64,000 nucleotides of DNA, from assembly GCA_963775445.1 (NCBI GenBank), contig CAVZIT010000004.1:1612001-1676000 (forward strand). Reading direction: 5' to 3'. Position numbers and translations under genes: made by a program. Positions 16,530 through 23,193 of this stretch are shown here, in pieces; positions within the stretch are counted from its first letter, which is position 1, and every line of letters begins with the position of its first letter. The stretch is from Dokdonella_A sp963775445. Lineage in GTDB: Bacteria > Pseudomonadota > Gammaproteobacteria > Xanthomonadales > Rhodanobacteraceae. The notes under the pieces are model-generated. The model saw nothing but the letters and a program-made list of their open reading frames with translations. It searched no databases and had not been told where the DNA came from.

Positions 16530-17339
16530 TCAGACACACTGGGCCTCGAACTCGTTCGGCGAACGATACCCCAGGGCTGAGTGTAAGCGGTGCTGGTTGT
16601 AGAAATCGATGTAGCTGCGAAGGGCTGCGCGCAGTGTCCGATCGTTGGTGAAACGCTGTCGGTGATACATGTCCGACTTCATCGATTTGTTCCACGACTC
16701 CATGTGCGCGTTATCGGTCATGCGTCGCGGTCGGTTCACGCTCTGCACCATTCCGGCTTTGGCTAGGGCATGCTTGAACGTGCTGGCAAGAAACTCGACG
16801 CCGCGATCACTGTGTACCAGCGTACCGGGGTCGGGTCGCCGATGGCGCACGGCCGCGTCCAGTGCGCGGCGGGTCAGGTTCGCTGTCTTCTCCGTGCCCA
16901 GCGACCAGCCCAGCAGGCGGCGTGAATAACGATCCATGACCGTTGCCAGATAGCGCCAGGTGCCGGCCACTTTCAGGTACGTCACATCGGTGACCCACAC
17001 TTGGTCGATACGCTCCACCGTTGTCGCATGGACCTGATTGCCGACACTGACGAAGAATCGGCCCAGTCCGGGCAGGCGCCGATACAGTGTCGCCGAACAG
17101 GCCCGGATGGCGTGCTCCCGCATCAACCGTTCGACCCGGCGGCGGCCGACCGACTCGCCATGCTTGCACAGCTCGGCATGCACTCGCGGACTGCCGTAGG
17201 TTTCGCGACTCGCTCGGTGTACCTGCTTCACGCGGTCGATCAATCGAGCATCGTCCTGCGCTCGTTCGCTGAGCGGGCGGTCGCGCCAAGCATAAAACCC
17301 GCTGGCGCTGACACCGAACAGACGGCATAGGCGCCTCAC
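16530..17339 (-). CDS. IS3-family transposase OrfB (DDE catalytic part)
   Basis: A 269-residue catalytic half of the transposase. The retroviral-type DDE core is visible: WVTDVTYLKVAGTWRYLATV (first Asp), LVHSDRGVEFLASTF (second Asp) and NAHMESWNKSMKSDMYH (Glu). The N-terminal HTH_21-like part is RLCRLFGVSASGFYAW, and the C-terminus is YIDFYNQHRLHSALGY. In the minus-one frame the coding sequence continues back into orfA (codons giving SDRVHFRSKSERFAFIE), so the active enzyme is an OrfAB fusion made by frameshifting. No lesion is seen, so the element may still be mobile. Confidence 0.92.
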   Translation of the reverse strand: MRRLCRLFGVSASGFYAWRDRPLSERAQDDARLIDRVKQVHRASRETYGSPRVHAELCKHGESVGRRRVERLMREHAIRACSATLYRRLPGLGRFFVSVGNQVHATTVERIDQVWVTDVTYLKVAGTWRYLATVMDRYSRRLLGWSLGTEKTANLTRRALDAAVRHRRPDPGTLVHSDRGVEFLASTFKHALAKAGMVQSVNRPRRMTDNAHMESWNKSMKSDMYHRQRFTNDRTLRAALRSYIDFYNQHRLHSALGYRSPNEFEAQCV

Positions 17340-17692
17340 CGGGTAGGTTTCTTGCTGCTGCTCGATGAAGGCGAAGCGTTCGCTTTTCGAGCGGAAGTGA
17401 ACGCGATCGCTTTTTTTAAAAGGTCATGCTCGACCTTCAGCTGCTCGTAGGCCTTCTTCACCCGACGCAGCTCTTTCAGCTCCGCCGAGACGGCCGGATC
17501 AACGTCCACACCCTTGCTCATGATCGTACCCTCGCGCGCCTTTTTGCGCCAACGAGACAGCATGAAGGGATGAATGTAAAGCGAGGCGGCGACGTCCTGC
17601 ACGTGGACGCCTGGAAGCTCGCTCAGGCGCACGGCCGTCGCCTTGAAATGCTCGCTGTAGCGGCTGATTGTTCGCGGACCTGGTTTGGGCAT
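17336..17692 (-). CDS. IS3-family OrfA (helix-turn-helix part)
   Basis: A 118-residue DNA-binding half, with a helix-turn-helix (RYSEHFKATAVRLSELPG through VQDVAASLYIHPFMLSRWRK) and a leucine-zipper-like coiled coil (SAELKELRRVKKAYEQLKVE). The reading frame crosses A AAA AAG (17410-17416), a standard minus-one slippery heptamer. Ribosomes that shift there enter the OrfB frame. The remainder of orfA after the heptamer (ARKANASPSSSSSKKPTR) is low-complexity, as expected of sequence read in the alternative frame. Confidence 0.9.
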   Translation of the reverse strand: MPKPGPRTISRYSEHFKATAVRLSELPGVHVQDVAASLYIHPFMLSRWRKKAREGTIMSKGVDVDPAVSAELKELRRVKKAYEQLKVEHDLLKKAIAFTSARKANASPSSSSSKKPTR

Positions 17693-17838
17693 GGGGCACT
17701 CCTGAAAGTTAGCTCAGGGTGTCCACTAAAGCGTAGCAACTATCGCTTCGGCTTGAATGAGTACAAAGAGACTTCCTCCCCTTACGGCCTCGAAGGCCAT
17801 GATGGTGTTCACAACCGTCAGCAGAAGAGGAAGTCTCC

Positions 17839-18933
17839 ATGAACACTATAACGATTGGCGTGGACTTGGCGAAGCGTGTGTTTTCGGTGTGTGAGGTCGA
17901 TGCCGCGGGCCATGTGCTGGCGCGACGCGATCTGGGCCGCGAGGCGTTTGCGCTGTGGCTGGCGCAGGTGCCGGTGGGTAGTGTGGTGGCGATGGAGGCG
18001 TGCAGCGGTGCGCACCATTGGGCGCGGCGCTGTTTGGAGGTCGGCCTGCGCCCGCGCCTGATGGCGGCGCAGTTCGTCACACCGTTTCGCAAGAGCCGCA
18101 CGTCCAAGAACGACCGCAACGACGCCGAAGCGATCGCGACTGCGGCACGCCAGGGCAACATGCGTTTCGTGCCGATCAAGACGCTCGATCAGCAAGCGCG
18201 GCTGGCCTGGCATCGGGTGCGCGAAGGCTACAAGGTGGAAAGCCTGGCGATCGGCAACCGTTTGCGCGGATTATTGGCCGAGTTCGGTCGGGTGGTGGCG
18301 CAGAGCGATCGCGCCTTGCGCGTTGCGCTGGCGGACCTGGACACCATCGCCGCGTTGCCCTCGGAACTGGTGGAGCTGATCGGTGAGTTGAATGACCACT
18401 GGCAACAGGTGCGCGAACGCATCGCCGTGTGCGATGCGCGCATCGAGGCGCATGCGAACGCCGACGAGCGCTGTGTGCGACTGCGATCCCTCATCGGCAT
18501 CGGCCCGCTCACGGCCGATGCCGTGGTGGCCAGCGTAGGTTCGGCCAGGGATTTCAAGAACGGCCGGCAGCTGGCGGCATGGCTCGGCTTGGTGCCCACG
18601 CAGCACTCCAGCGGCGGGCGTACACGCTTGGGCACGATCAGTTGTCGCGGCGATGCGTACCTGCGCACGTTGCTGATCCAGGGCGCACGCAGCAGCCTGC
18701 AACGCGCCAAGGCCGTCCGCGTGGAGCAGTCCACGCCCGAGCAGACATGGATCCGACAGCTGGCCTGCCGGATGCCGTTCGGCAAGGTGCTGGTGGCGAT
18801 TGCCAACAAACACGCACGGCAGGTATGGGCGATGCTCGCCCACGAGGAAACCTGCGATCCCGATGCGTGGCTGAAGCATCCGATGGTGCAACGCCCAGTT
18901 GGTAAACACGCCAGGACAGTCGCCATGGCGTGA
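17839..18933 (+). CDS. IS110/IS1111 family DEDD transposase, copy 1
   Basis: A 364-residue recombinase that moves the element through a circular intermediate. The N-terminal RuvC-like DEDD site is D9 (in ITIGVDLAKRVF), E53 (in MEACSGAHHWAR), D92 and D95 (in KNDRNDAEAI). The C-terminal transposase_20 domain has SLIGIGPLTADAVVASVG and GRQLAAWLGLVPTQHSSGG, the latter with the serine region used in strand exchange. GAGGAAG lies just before the ATG and is itself inside an inverted copy of the subterminal repeat. It differs from copy 2 at only three residues (V44, S89 and a threonine near residue 341). Confidence 0.95.
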   Translation: MNTITIGVDLAKRVFSVCEVDAAGHVLARRDLGREAFALWLAQVPVGSVVAMEACSGAHHWARRCLEVGLRPRLMAAQFVTPFRKSRTSKNDRNDAEAIATAARQGNMRFVPIKTLDQQARLAWHRVREGYKVESLAIGNRLRGLLAEFGRVVAQSDRALRVALADLDTIAALPSELVELIGELNDHWQQVRERIAVCDARIEAHANADERCVRLRSLIGIGPLTADAVVASVGSARDFKNGRQLAAWLGLVPTQHSSGGRTRLGTISCRGDAYLRTLLIQGARSSLQRAKAVRVEQSTPEQTWIRQLACRMPFGKVLVAIANKHARQVWAMLAHEETCDPDAWLKHPMVQRPVGKHARTVAMA

Positions 18934-19252
18934 ATCGGTTCCCCGTCAGCGCGCAGCAGTAGCAACGGGTCAGACCCACCCGGGGAGAACCTGACTAACC
19001 AGACGGACGTCCAAACGTGTTCGGCCGATCCCCGGACACCGACGACACCGATGAACGAGAGAGGTCTCCGGGCGCGGTTTATACCCTGGTCCGCATCAGC
19101 ACCACCGATGCAACAAGACCGTTTACGGAAATGCAGTCTGACAATCGTTGAACACTGCACCGCACTGACACGTACGACGCACCACGAGGACAACACCATC
19201 ACCAGCAAACGCCTCAAAGCTCAAGGCAAGAGCATCAAGCGGGCGATATTGA
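18934..19252 (+). ncRNA. putative seekRNA/bridge RNA region of IS1111 copy 1
   Basis: A 319-base non-coding stretch between the transposase stop and the right subterminal repeat. Recent work on IS110 and IS1111 elements shows that a non-coding RNA from an element end guides target choice; in IS1111 members it comes from the right end. This stretch is almost unchanged between the two copies although it has no convincing ORF, which supports a conserved function. The exact RNA ends and the guide loops cannot be fixed by eye. Confidence 0.5.
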
Positions 19253-19270
19253 CGGGAAGTCTCTTACGGA

Positions 19271-19288
19271 CGGGAAGTCTCTTACGGA
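19271..19288. repeat. 18-bp duplication of the IS1111 right end
   Basis: CGGGAAGTCTCTTACGGA occurs at 19253-19270 and again, directly adjacent, at 19271-19288. Copy 2 has it only once. It may be the scar of an earlier insertion at the same attC position or of slippage. Confidence 0.85.
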
Positions 19289-19292
19289 GGGG

Positions 19293-19640
19293 TTAGGCGT
19301 CACTGGGCCTCGGGATGCCAACTTGAACCCTGTTGAGCCAATCTTGAAACCACTCAGTTGGTAAAGACACTTTCTCGAAGGTGTCAGTCCGGAGTTGATT
19401 GAGATCATAGGTGTTGGCCAAGTACAGATCCCATTGTGTTTCCACCTCGGTTAGAAGCGGAAGCAGAGGCTCTATATCCGCAGGCGCATCCACATCAAGG
19501 TATTGACACCAGAACCGATCACACCACTCTGCAATCTGCTTGTGTGTGAACGGCGAGGTTGCCGGCTTGCAGCCATGCTCCAGCAATCGTACGAACGAAG
19601 CTCGTGTGTAGGGCATTTCTATGGCTGGCGACGGTTTCAT
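19293..19640 (-). CDS. unknown protein (integron cassette)
   Basis: A 115-residue soluble protein that I cannot place in a family. It is rich in aromatic residues (AEWCDRFWCQYLDVDAP, EWFQDWLNRV) and probably mostly helical. A second in-frame ATG at 19616 gives MPYTRASFVRLLEHG and could be the true start; no good Shine-Dalgarno decides. It ends Ser-Asp-Ala-TAA, with the last codon and stop supplied by the attC box. Its own attC is the one disrupted by two insertion sequences, so this cassette can no longer be excised normally. Confidence 0.6.
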   Translation of the reverse strand: MKPSPAIEMPYTRASFVRLLEHGCKPATSPFTHKQIAEWCDRFWCQYLDVDAPADIEPLLPLLTEVETQWDLYLANTYDLNQLRTDTFEKVSLPTEWFQDWLNRVQVGIPRPSDA

Positions 19641-19706
19641 GCTCGGAGCAATTTGTTGGCGACCGGAGTTCAGGGCTGCAGGGCAAGCAGCGGTCTCGTT
19701 TGTGAC

Positions 19707-19763
19707 GCCTAACGCTTGAGTTGAGCGGCGGCGTAGCCGTCCGCCTCGAACGACGGGTTAGGC
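19707..19763. other. attC site (57 bp)
   Basis: A textbook example: GCCTAAC (19707-19713) and GTTAGGC (19757-19763), arms TTGAGCGGCGGCG and CCGTCCGCCTCGAACGA. It belongs to the cassette on its right (stop 19758-19760). Confidence 0.93.
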
Positions 19764-20108
19764 TTGCGCATCGGGTTTGCTATCGACGACAACGCCAAAC
19801 TTAGCTTTTGAAAGAACCTTCTCGAATTCCTCTTCGGTCAAATTCTTGCCGTGAAAAATCTGATTGTCTTGTGTAGTGACTTGAATCTCTCGGCCGTGTT
19901 TAGAGCGAATCCATTGAATGCACACGGCAGCGAACGCTGCCCAAGGTGACGCTGAATGGAGGGTGTTTAGGACTTCAATAGCGAAGCCCGCTGCCATTGG
20001 AGCTTCTGATAGCTGAACGATTCGGCTGAACTTGATGTCGGCTGAGGCAAGTGAGTCGGTGAAGGACTTCTCGCTATCCTTGAACAGCACAATGCGCACT
20101 CGATCCAT
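19758..20108 (-). CDS. unknown protein resembling effector-associated EACC1 proteins (integron cassette)
   Basis: A 116-residue protein with a hydrophobic central part (GFAIEVLNTLHSASPWAAFA and following) leading to IQWIRSKHGREIQVTTQDN, then a hydrophilic tail LTEEEFEKVLSKAKFG. This order (short N-terminal strand, small hydrophobic hairpin, WIRSKxG basic turn, beta strand, acidic helix) resembles the effector-associated constant component EACC1. That family has been proposed to act in bacterial conflict and signalling systems. The resemblance is by eye and weak. GAGAGA precedes the ATG. The stop is in the attC box. Confidence 0.55.
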   Translation of the reverse strand: MDRVRIVLFKDSEKSFTDSLASADIKFSRIVQLSEAPMAAGFAIEVLNTLHSASPWAAFAAVCIQWIRSKHGREIQVTTQDNQIFHGKNLTEEEFEKVLSKAKFGVVVDSKPDAQA

Positions 20109-20145
20109 GATTTATCTCTCGATTACCGTGATGGCTCAGGAGCAA

Positions 20146-20202
20146 GCCTAACGCTGGAATTGAGCGGCGGCGAAGCCGTCCACCTCGAATGAAAAGTTAG
20201 AC
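20146..20202. other. attC site (57 bp)
   Basis: Ends are GCCTAAC (20146-20152) and GTTAGAC (20196-20202), with arms TTGAGCGGCGGCGAAG and CCGTCCACCTCGAATG. It belongs to the small membrane-protein cassette on its right. Confidence 0.92.
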
Positions 20203-20203
20203 C

Positions 20204-20482
20204 TCATCCGCCGCGCTCGATCTCGCGAACGCGAGTGACGGCGAAAAGACCAACAGCGGTTGCGAGAATGCCGAAGGTGAGGCCAAGGACAACGCCGATC
20301 CAGCCAGCCAGAAAAAGACCGAGGAACGGGGAGCCCAGCGTAAGCAAGACCATGAGGAAGAAGGGCCACGGACGATTCTCCCAATACTCTCGGACCTTAG
20401 TCCAGGAGATGCGGCCAGCCTTTAGCTCCATGCGCTGTCCTGTAAGTTTTACGGTCACGTCCTTTCCCATGAGCGAGTCCAT
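20204..20482 (-). CDS. small membrane protein of unknown function (integron cassette)
   Basis: A 92-residue protein with a short soluble N-terminus (GKDVTVKLTGQRMELKAGR) and two transmembrane helices, PFFLMVLLTLGSPFLGLFLA and GVVLGLTFGILATAVGLFAV, followed by a charged tail. I do not recognise a family. The ATG lies 10 bases from the box of the preceding attC; a second ATG at 20470 is possible. Its stop falls two bases past its own attC. Confidence 0.7.
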   Translation of the reverse strand: MDSLMGKDVTVKLTGQRMELKAGRISWTKVREYWENRPWPFFLMVLLTLGSPFLGLFLAGWIGVVLGLTFGILATAVGLFAVTRVREIERGG

Positions 20483-20491
20483 TTCCGTGGG

Positions 20492-20583
20492 GTCTAACGT
20501 TGAAGTTCACCCGCCGCGTGCGGCATCACATGCTACTGCGACACCGCCCCATCCGCGCGGTCGGCTGCAACCCATGGTTAGGC
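20492..20583. other. attC site (92 bp)
   Basis: Ends are GTCTAAC (20492-20498) and GTTAGGC (20577-20583), with a long palindromic interior built on CCCGCCGCGTGCGG and CCGCGCGGTCGGC. It is the longest uninterrupted attC in the array. It belongs to the HEPN-like cassette to its right. Confidence 0.85.
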
Positions 20584-21084
20584 CGTGCCCCCCGGACATA
20601 GCACTTCGATCGCAAACAATCTCTGAGCCTCAAGTGCCTTTAGCGCAGCATCCAGGCGTTCCAAGTCTGCATTGAACGCCGCAGGCTGAAGCTCTTCCTC
20701 GGACTCGACGCGTTTCCCGGCCTTGCCCTGTAGCTTCGAGTGCTTTCGAAGTAGACCGAGCGAGCCTCCAATGTCGTACCACTGGTAGTACTGCGAGTGA
20801 ACTAGCTCGTTTCGTCGCTCCGCCAATTTGCCGAGCTCCACCATGACCTCGTGGAACGAAGACGTCCGGGTTTTGTCATCACCACGGCGAAGCCCGATGA
20901 AGCGTGTGAACAGGACGTCGGCCGCCTTCAGCCGTTGGTTGAACTCCAAGTCGTTCGTCAAGATCGCAATGGACTCTTGATCGGAGTCTGCGATGAGCGA
21001 CACCGTTTCGTTCAGCAGAGCTTCGAGCGCCTGGAACTTGACGATGAACAGGCCTAGCTGATGAATCGCCGTTGGTTCCGTCAC
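20578..21084 (-). CDS. putative HEPN-like protein (integron cassette)
   Basis: A 168-residue protein that looks entirely helical. The stretch LGKLAERRNELVHSQYYQW contains R-N-x3-H (RNELVH), the signature of HEPN-superfamily proteins, many of which are RNases of toxin or defence systems. The N-terminal part is HQLGLFIVKFQALEALLNET, also typical of HEPN helix bundles. No nucleotidyltransferase-type antitoxin gene is next to it, so a toxin role is only a suggestion. It ends Gly-Gly-Thr-Ala-TAA, the last codon and stop coming from attC. Confidence 0.6.
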   Translation of the reverse strand: MTEPTAIHQLGLFIVKFQALEALLNETVSLIADSDQESIAILTNDLEFNQRLKAADVLFTRFIGLRRGDDKTRTSSFHEVMVELGKLAERRNELVHSQYYQWYDIGGSLGLLRKHSKLQGKAGKRVESEEELQPAAFNADLERLDAALKALEAQRLFAIEVLCPGGTA

Positions 21085-21092
21085 TGGGGAGA

Positions 21093-21150
21093 GCCTAACA
21101 CCCGAAATCAGCGGACGCTGAAAGCGGTCCGCTGGATTGAGCAGTTAGCC
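21093..21150. other. attC site (58 bp)
   Basis: Ends are GCCTAAC (21093-21099) and GTTAGCC (21144-21150); the inner stem is AGCGGACGCT against AGCGGTCCGCT. It separates the minus-strand HEPN-like cassette from a plus-strand cassette gene. Confidence 0.88.
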
Positions 21151-21162
21151 GAGGAGATTGGA

Positions 21163-21357
21163 ATGAAAACGCTACTCGCCGGGATATTGATGGTCGCCGG
21201 GGGTGCCTGCATCGTAGGCGCCCGAATTGCCGGCATTCACATGACCGAGGGAGAGCTACTGGTTGCGTTTTGGTGGCTGTTCGCACTCGGCGTCTTGCTG
21301 GCGGCGGCCGGCGCTTGGCTATGGCGCAGAGCGGATAACGCCGGAGGTAAGCCGTGA
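21163..21357 (+). CDS. small two-helix membrane protein (reverse-oriented cassette)
   Basis: A 64-residue membrane protein with two helices, TLLAGILMVAGGACIVGARI and LVAFWWLFALGVLLAAAGAW, then a short polar tail. No family is recognised. GAGGAG lies five bases before the ATG at 21163; the frame open upstream to 21061 crosses an attC and is not used. It reads plus, against most cassettes, and starts next to an attC. The site at its 3' side is broken by IS1111 copy 2. Confidence 0.65.
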   Translation: MKTLLAGILMVAGGACIVGARIAGIHMTEGELLVAFWWLFALGVLLAAAGAWLWRRADNAGGKP

Positions 21358-21472
21358 CTGAGGAGCGCAGCGACGAAGGCATCGGCTTGAACGAGTACAA
21401 AGAGACTTCCTCCCCTTACGGCCTCAAAGGCCATGATGGTGTTCACAACCGTCAGCAGAAGAGGAAGTCTCC

Positions 21473-22567
21473 ATGAACACTATAACGATTGGCGTGGACT
21501 TGGCGAAGCGCGTGTTTTCGGTGTGTGAGGTCGATGCCGCGGGCCATGTGCTGGCGCGACGCGATCTGGGCCGCGAGGCGTTTGCGCTGTGGCTGGCGCA
21601 GTTGCCGGTGGGTAGTGTGGTGGCGATGGAGGCGTGCAGCGGTGCGCACCATTGGGCGCGGCGCTGTTTGGAGGTCGGCCTGCGCCCGCGCCTGATGGCG
21701 GCGCAGTTCGTCACACCGTTTCGCAAGAGCCGTACGGCCAAGAACGATCGCAACGACGCCGAAGCGATCGCGACTGCGGCACGCCAGGGCAACATGCGTT
21801 TCGTGCCGATCAAGACGCTCGATCAGCAAGCGCGGCTGGCCTGGCATCGGGTGCGCGAAGGCTACAAGGTGGAAAGCCTGGCGATCGGCAACCGTTTGCG
21901 CGGATTATTGGCCGAGTTCGGTCGGGTGGTGGCGCAGAGCGATCGCGCCTTGCGCGTTGCGCTGGCGGACCTGGACACCATCGCCGCGTTGCCCTCGGAA
22001 CTGGTGGAGCTGATCGGTGAGTTGAATGACCACTGGCAACAGGTGCGCGAACGCATCGCCGTGTGCGATGCGCGCATCGAGGCGCATGCGAACGCCGACG
22101 AGCGCTGTGTGCGACTGCGATCCCTCATCGGCATCGGCCCGCTCACGGCCGATGCCGTGGTGGCCAGCGTAGGTTCGGCCAGGGATTTCAAGAACGGCCG
22201 GCAGCTGGCGGCATGGCTCGGCTTGGTGCCCACGCAGCACTCCAGCGGCGGGCGTACACGCTTGGGCACGATCAGTTGTCGCGGCGATGCGTACCTGCGC
22301 ACCTTGCTGATCCAGGGTGCACGCAGCAGTCTGCAACGCGCCAAGGCCGTCCGCGTGGAGCAGTCCACGCCCGAGCAGACATGGATCCGGCAGCTGGCCT
22401 GCCGGATGCCGTTCGGCAAAGTGCTGGTGGCCATCGCCAATAAACACGCGCGGCAAGTATGGGCGATGCTCGCCCACGAGGAACCCTGCGATCCCGATGC
22501 GTGGCTGAAGCATCCGATGGTGCAACGCCCAGTTGGTAAACACGCCAGGACAGTCGCCATGGCGTGA
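21473..22567 (+). CDS. IS110/IS1111 family DEDD transposase, copy 2
   Basis: A 364-residue recombinase differing from copy 1 only at L44, A89 and a proline near residue 341. The DEDD residues D9, E53, D92 and D95 are intact, as is the C-terminal helix-hairpin and serine region GRQLAAWLGLVPTQHSSGG. The ribosome binding site GAGGAAG is embedded in the inverted repeat upstream, as in copy 1. Nothing suggests inactivation. Confidence 0.95.
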   Translation: MNTITIGVDLAKRVFSVCEVDAAGHVLARRDLGREAFALWLAQLPVGSVVAMEACSGAHHWARRCLEVGLRPRLMAAQFVTPFRKSRTAKNDRNDAEAIATAARQGNMRFVPIKTLDQQARLAWHRVREGYKVESLAIGNRLRGLLAEFGRVVAQSDRALRVALADLDTIAALPSELVELIGELNDHWQQVRERIAVCDARIEAHANADERCVRLRSLIGIGPLTADAVVASVGSARDFKNGRQLAAWLGLVPTQHSSGGRTRLGTISCRGDAYLRTLLIQGARSSLQRAKAVRVEQSTPEQTWIRQLACRMPFGKVLVAIANKHARQVWAMLAHEEPCDPDAWLKHPMVQRPVGKHARTVAMA

Positions 22568-22886
22568 ATCGGTTCCCCGTCAGCGCGCAGCAGTAGCAAC
22601 GGGTCAGACCCACCCGGGGAGAACCTGACTAACCAGACGGACGTCCAAACGTGTTCGGCCGATCCCCGGACACCGACGACACCGATGAACGAGAGAGGTC
22701 TCCGGGCGCGGTTTATACCCTGGTCCGCATCAGCACCACCGATGCAACAAGACCGTTTACGGAAATGCAGTCTGACAATCGTTGAACACTGCACCGCACT
22801 GACACGTACGACGCACCAACGAGGACAATACGATGATCAGCAAACGCCTCAAAGCTCAAGGCAAGAGCATCAAGCGGGCGATATTG
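22568..22886 (+). ncRNA. putative seekRNA/bridge RNA region of IS1111 copy 2
   Basis: The right-end non-coding region of copy 2. It matches that of copy 1 closely, apart from a handful of changes near GACGCACCAACGAGG. It should hold the guide RNA that directs insertion into attC. Transcript borders are not determined. Confidence 0.5.
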
Positions 22887-22934
22887 ACGGGAAGTCTCTT
22901 ACGGAATGGTTAGCCAGCGGTTTCGCTCCGATGA

Positions 22935-23105
22935 CTCCGCGCCGAAAGACGGCACGGAGATAGAGATTTTGTTCAGGCACATGATTGGAAATATGCCAGC
23001 GAACGTGACCGCGCAGACTGGCGACAGGTGTGCAAGGCGTACTGGATAGATTTCAACGGCAGCGGCTGGGTATGGCGCGGCATTTGTGGCGTGCCCATGT
23101 GCTGA
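22935..23105 (+). pseudogene. C-terminal remnant of a cassette gene
   Basis: An open stretch with no start codon that ends at TGA 23103-23105, just before an attC. It reads RDFVQAHDWKYASERDRADW, then RQVCKAYWIDFNGSGWVWRG, a tryptophan-rich C-terminus of a real-looking protein. The 5' end was lost, perhaps when IS1111 copy 2 arrived. No family recognised. Confidence 0.45.
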
Positions 23106-23114
23106 GCGACCGAT

Positions 23115-23176
23115 GGCTAACCCTTGTCTTGAGCTGCCGCTGCAACGCAGCGGTCAGCTGAAGGATGTGGTTATGC
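23115..23176. other. attC-like site (62 bp)
   Basis: Ends are GGCTAAC (23115-23121) and GTTATGC (23170-23176), with a strong inner stem, GAGCTGCCGCTGC against GCAGCGGTCAGCT. It lies between two plus-strand gene remnants. Confidence 0.75.
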
Positions 23177-23193
23177 GGCACCGCCACGAGGAC

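Larger units (their letters stand above)
16515..17728 (-). mobile_element. IS3-family insertion sequence (1214 bp)
   Basis: Terminal imperfect inverted repeats are AGTAGACACC at the left and, read from the right end inward, AGTGGACACC. Three A residues on each side (16512-16514 and 17729-17731) form a plausible target duplication. It carries orfA and orfB with a slippery A AAA AAG at the join. It inserted into the arm of an attC site, next to an IS1111-type element. Confidence 0.85.
17762..19270 (+). mobile_element. IS1111-type (IS110 family) insertion sequence, copy 1
   Basis: About 1.5 kb, with subterminal inverted repeats AAGAGACTTCC near the left end and GGAAGTCTCTT near the right end. 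The left non-coding part is short (about 77 bases) and the right one long (about 337 bases), which is the IS1111 arrangement. It lies inside an attC site, two bases before the GGTTAGGC box. The last 18 bases of the element are duplicated immediately outside (19271-19288). Almost identical to copy 2 at 21395-22905. Confidence 0.88.
16457..19298. other. attC site broken by two insertion sequences
   Basis: The left arm, from ACCTAAC at 16457-16463, runs to 16514, where the IS3 element begins. The sequence resumes at 17732-17761 (ending CTTCGGCTTGAATG), where the IS1111-type element begins. The last piece, GGGTTAGGC, is at 19290-19298. Joined together these three pieces make one attC of the cassette whose stop TAA (19293-19295) lies in the right box. 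Confidence 0.72.
21395..22905 (+). mobile_element. IS1111-type (IS110 family) insertion sequence, copy 2
   Basis: About 1.51 kb with the same subterminal repeats, transposase and long right non-coding end as copy 1. The orientation is the same and the position relative to the attC right box is the same, within a base or so. The right end occurs once here, without the 18-base duplication. Near-identity to copy 1 points to recent transposition or gene conversion. Confidence 0.9.
21358..22915. other. attC site broken by IS1111 copy 2
   Basis: The flanks CATCGGCTTGAACGA (left, ending 21394) and ATGGTTAGCC (right, 22906-22915) join into an attC right half. This is the same layout as at copy 1. 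The left half (from about 21358) is poor and has no clear YYYAAC box, so this attC was already degenerate or is only partly conserved. Confidence 0.6.
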
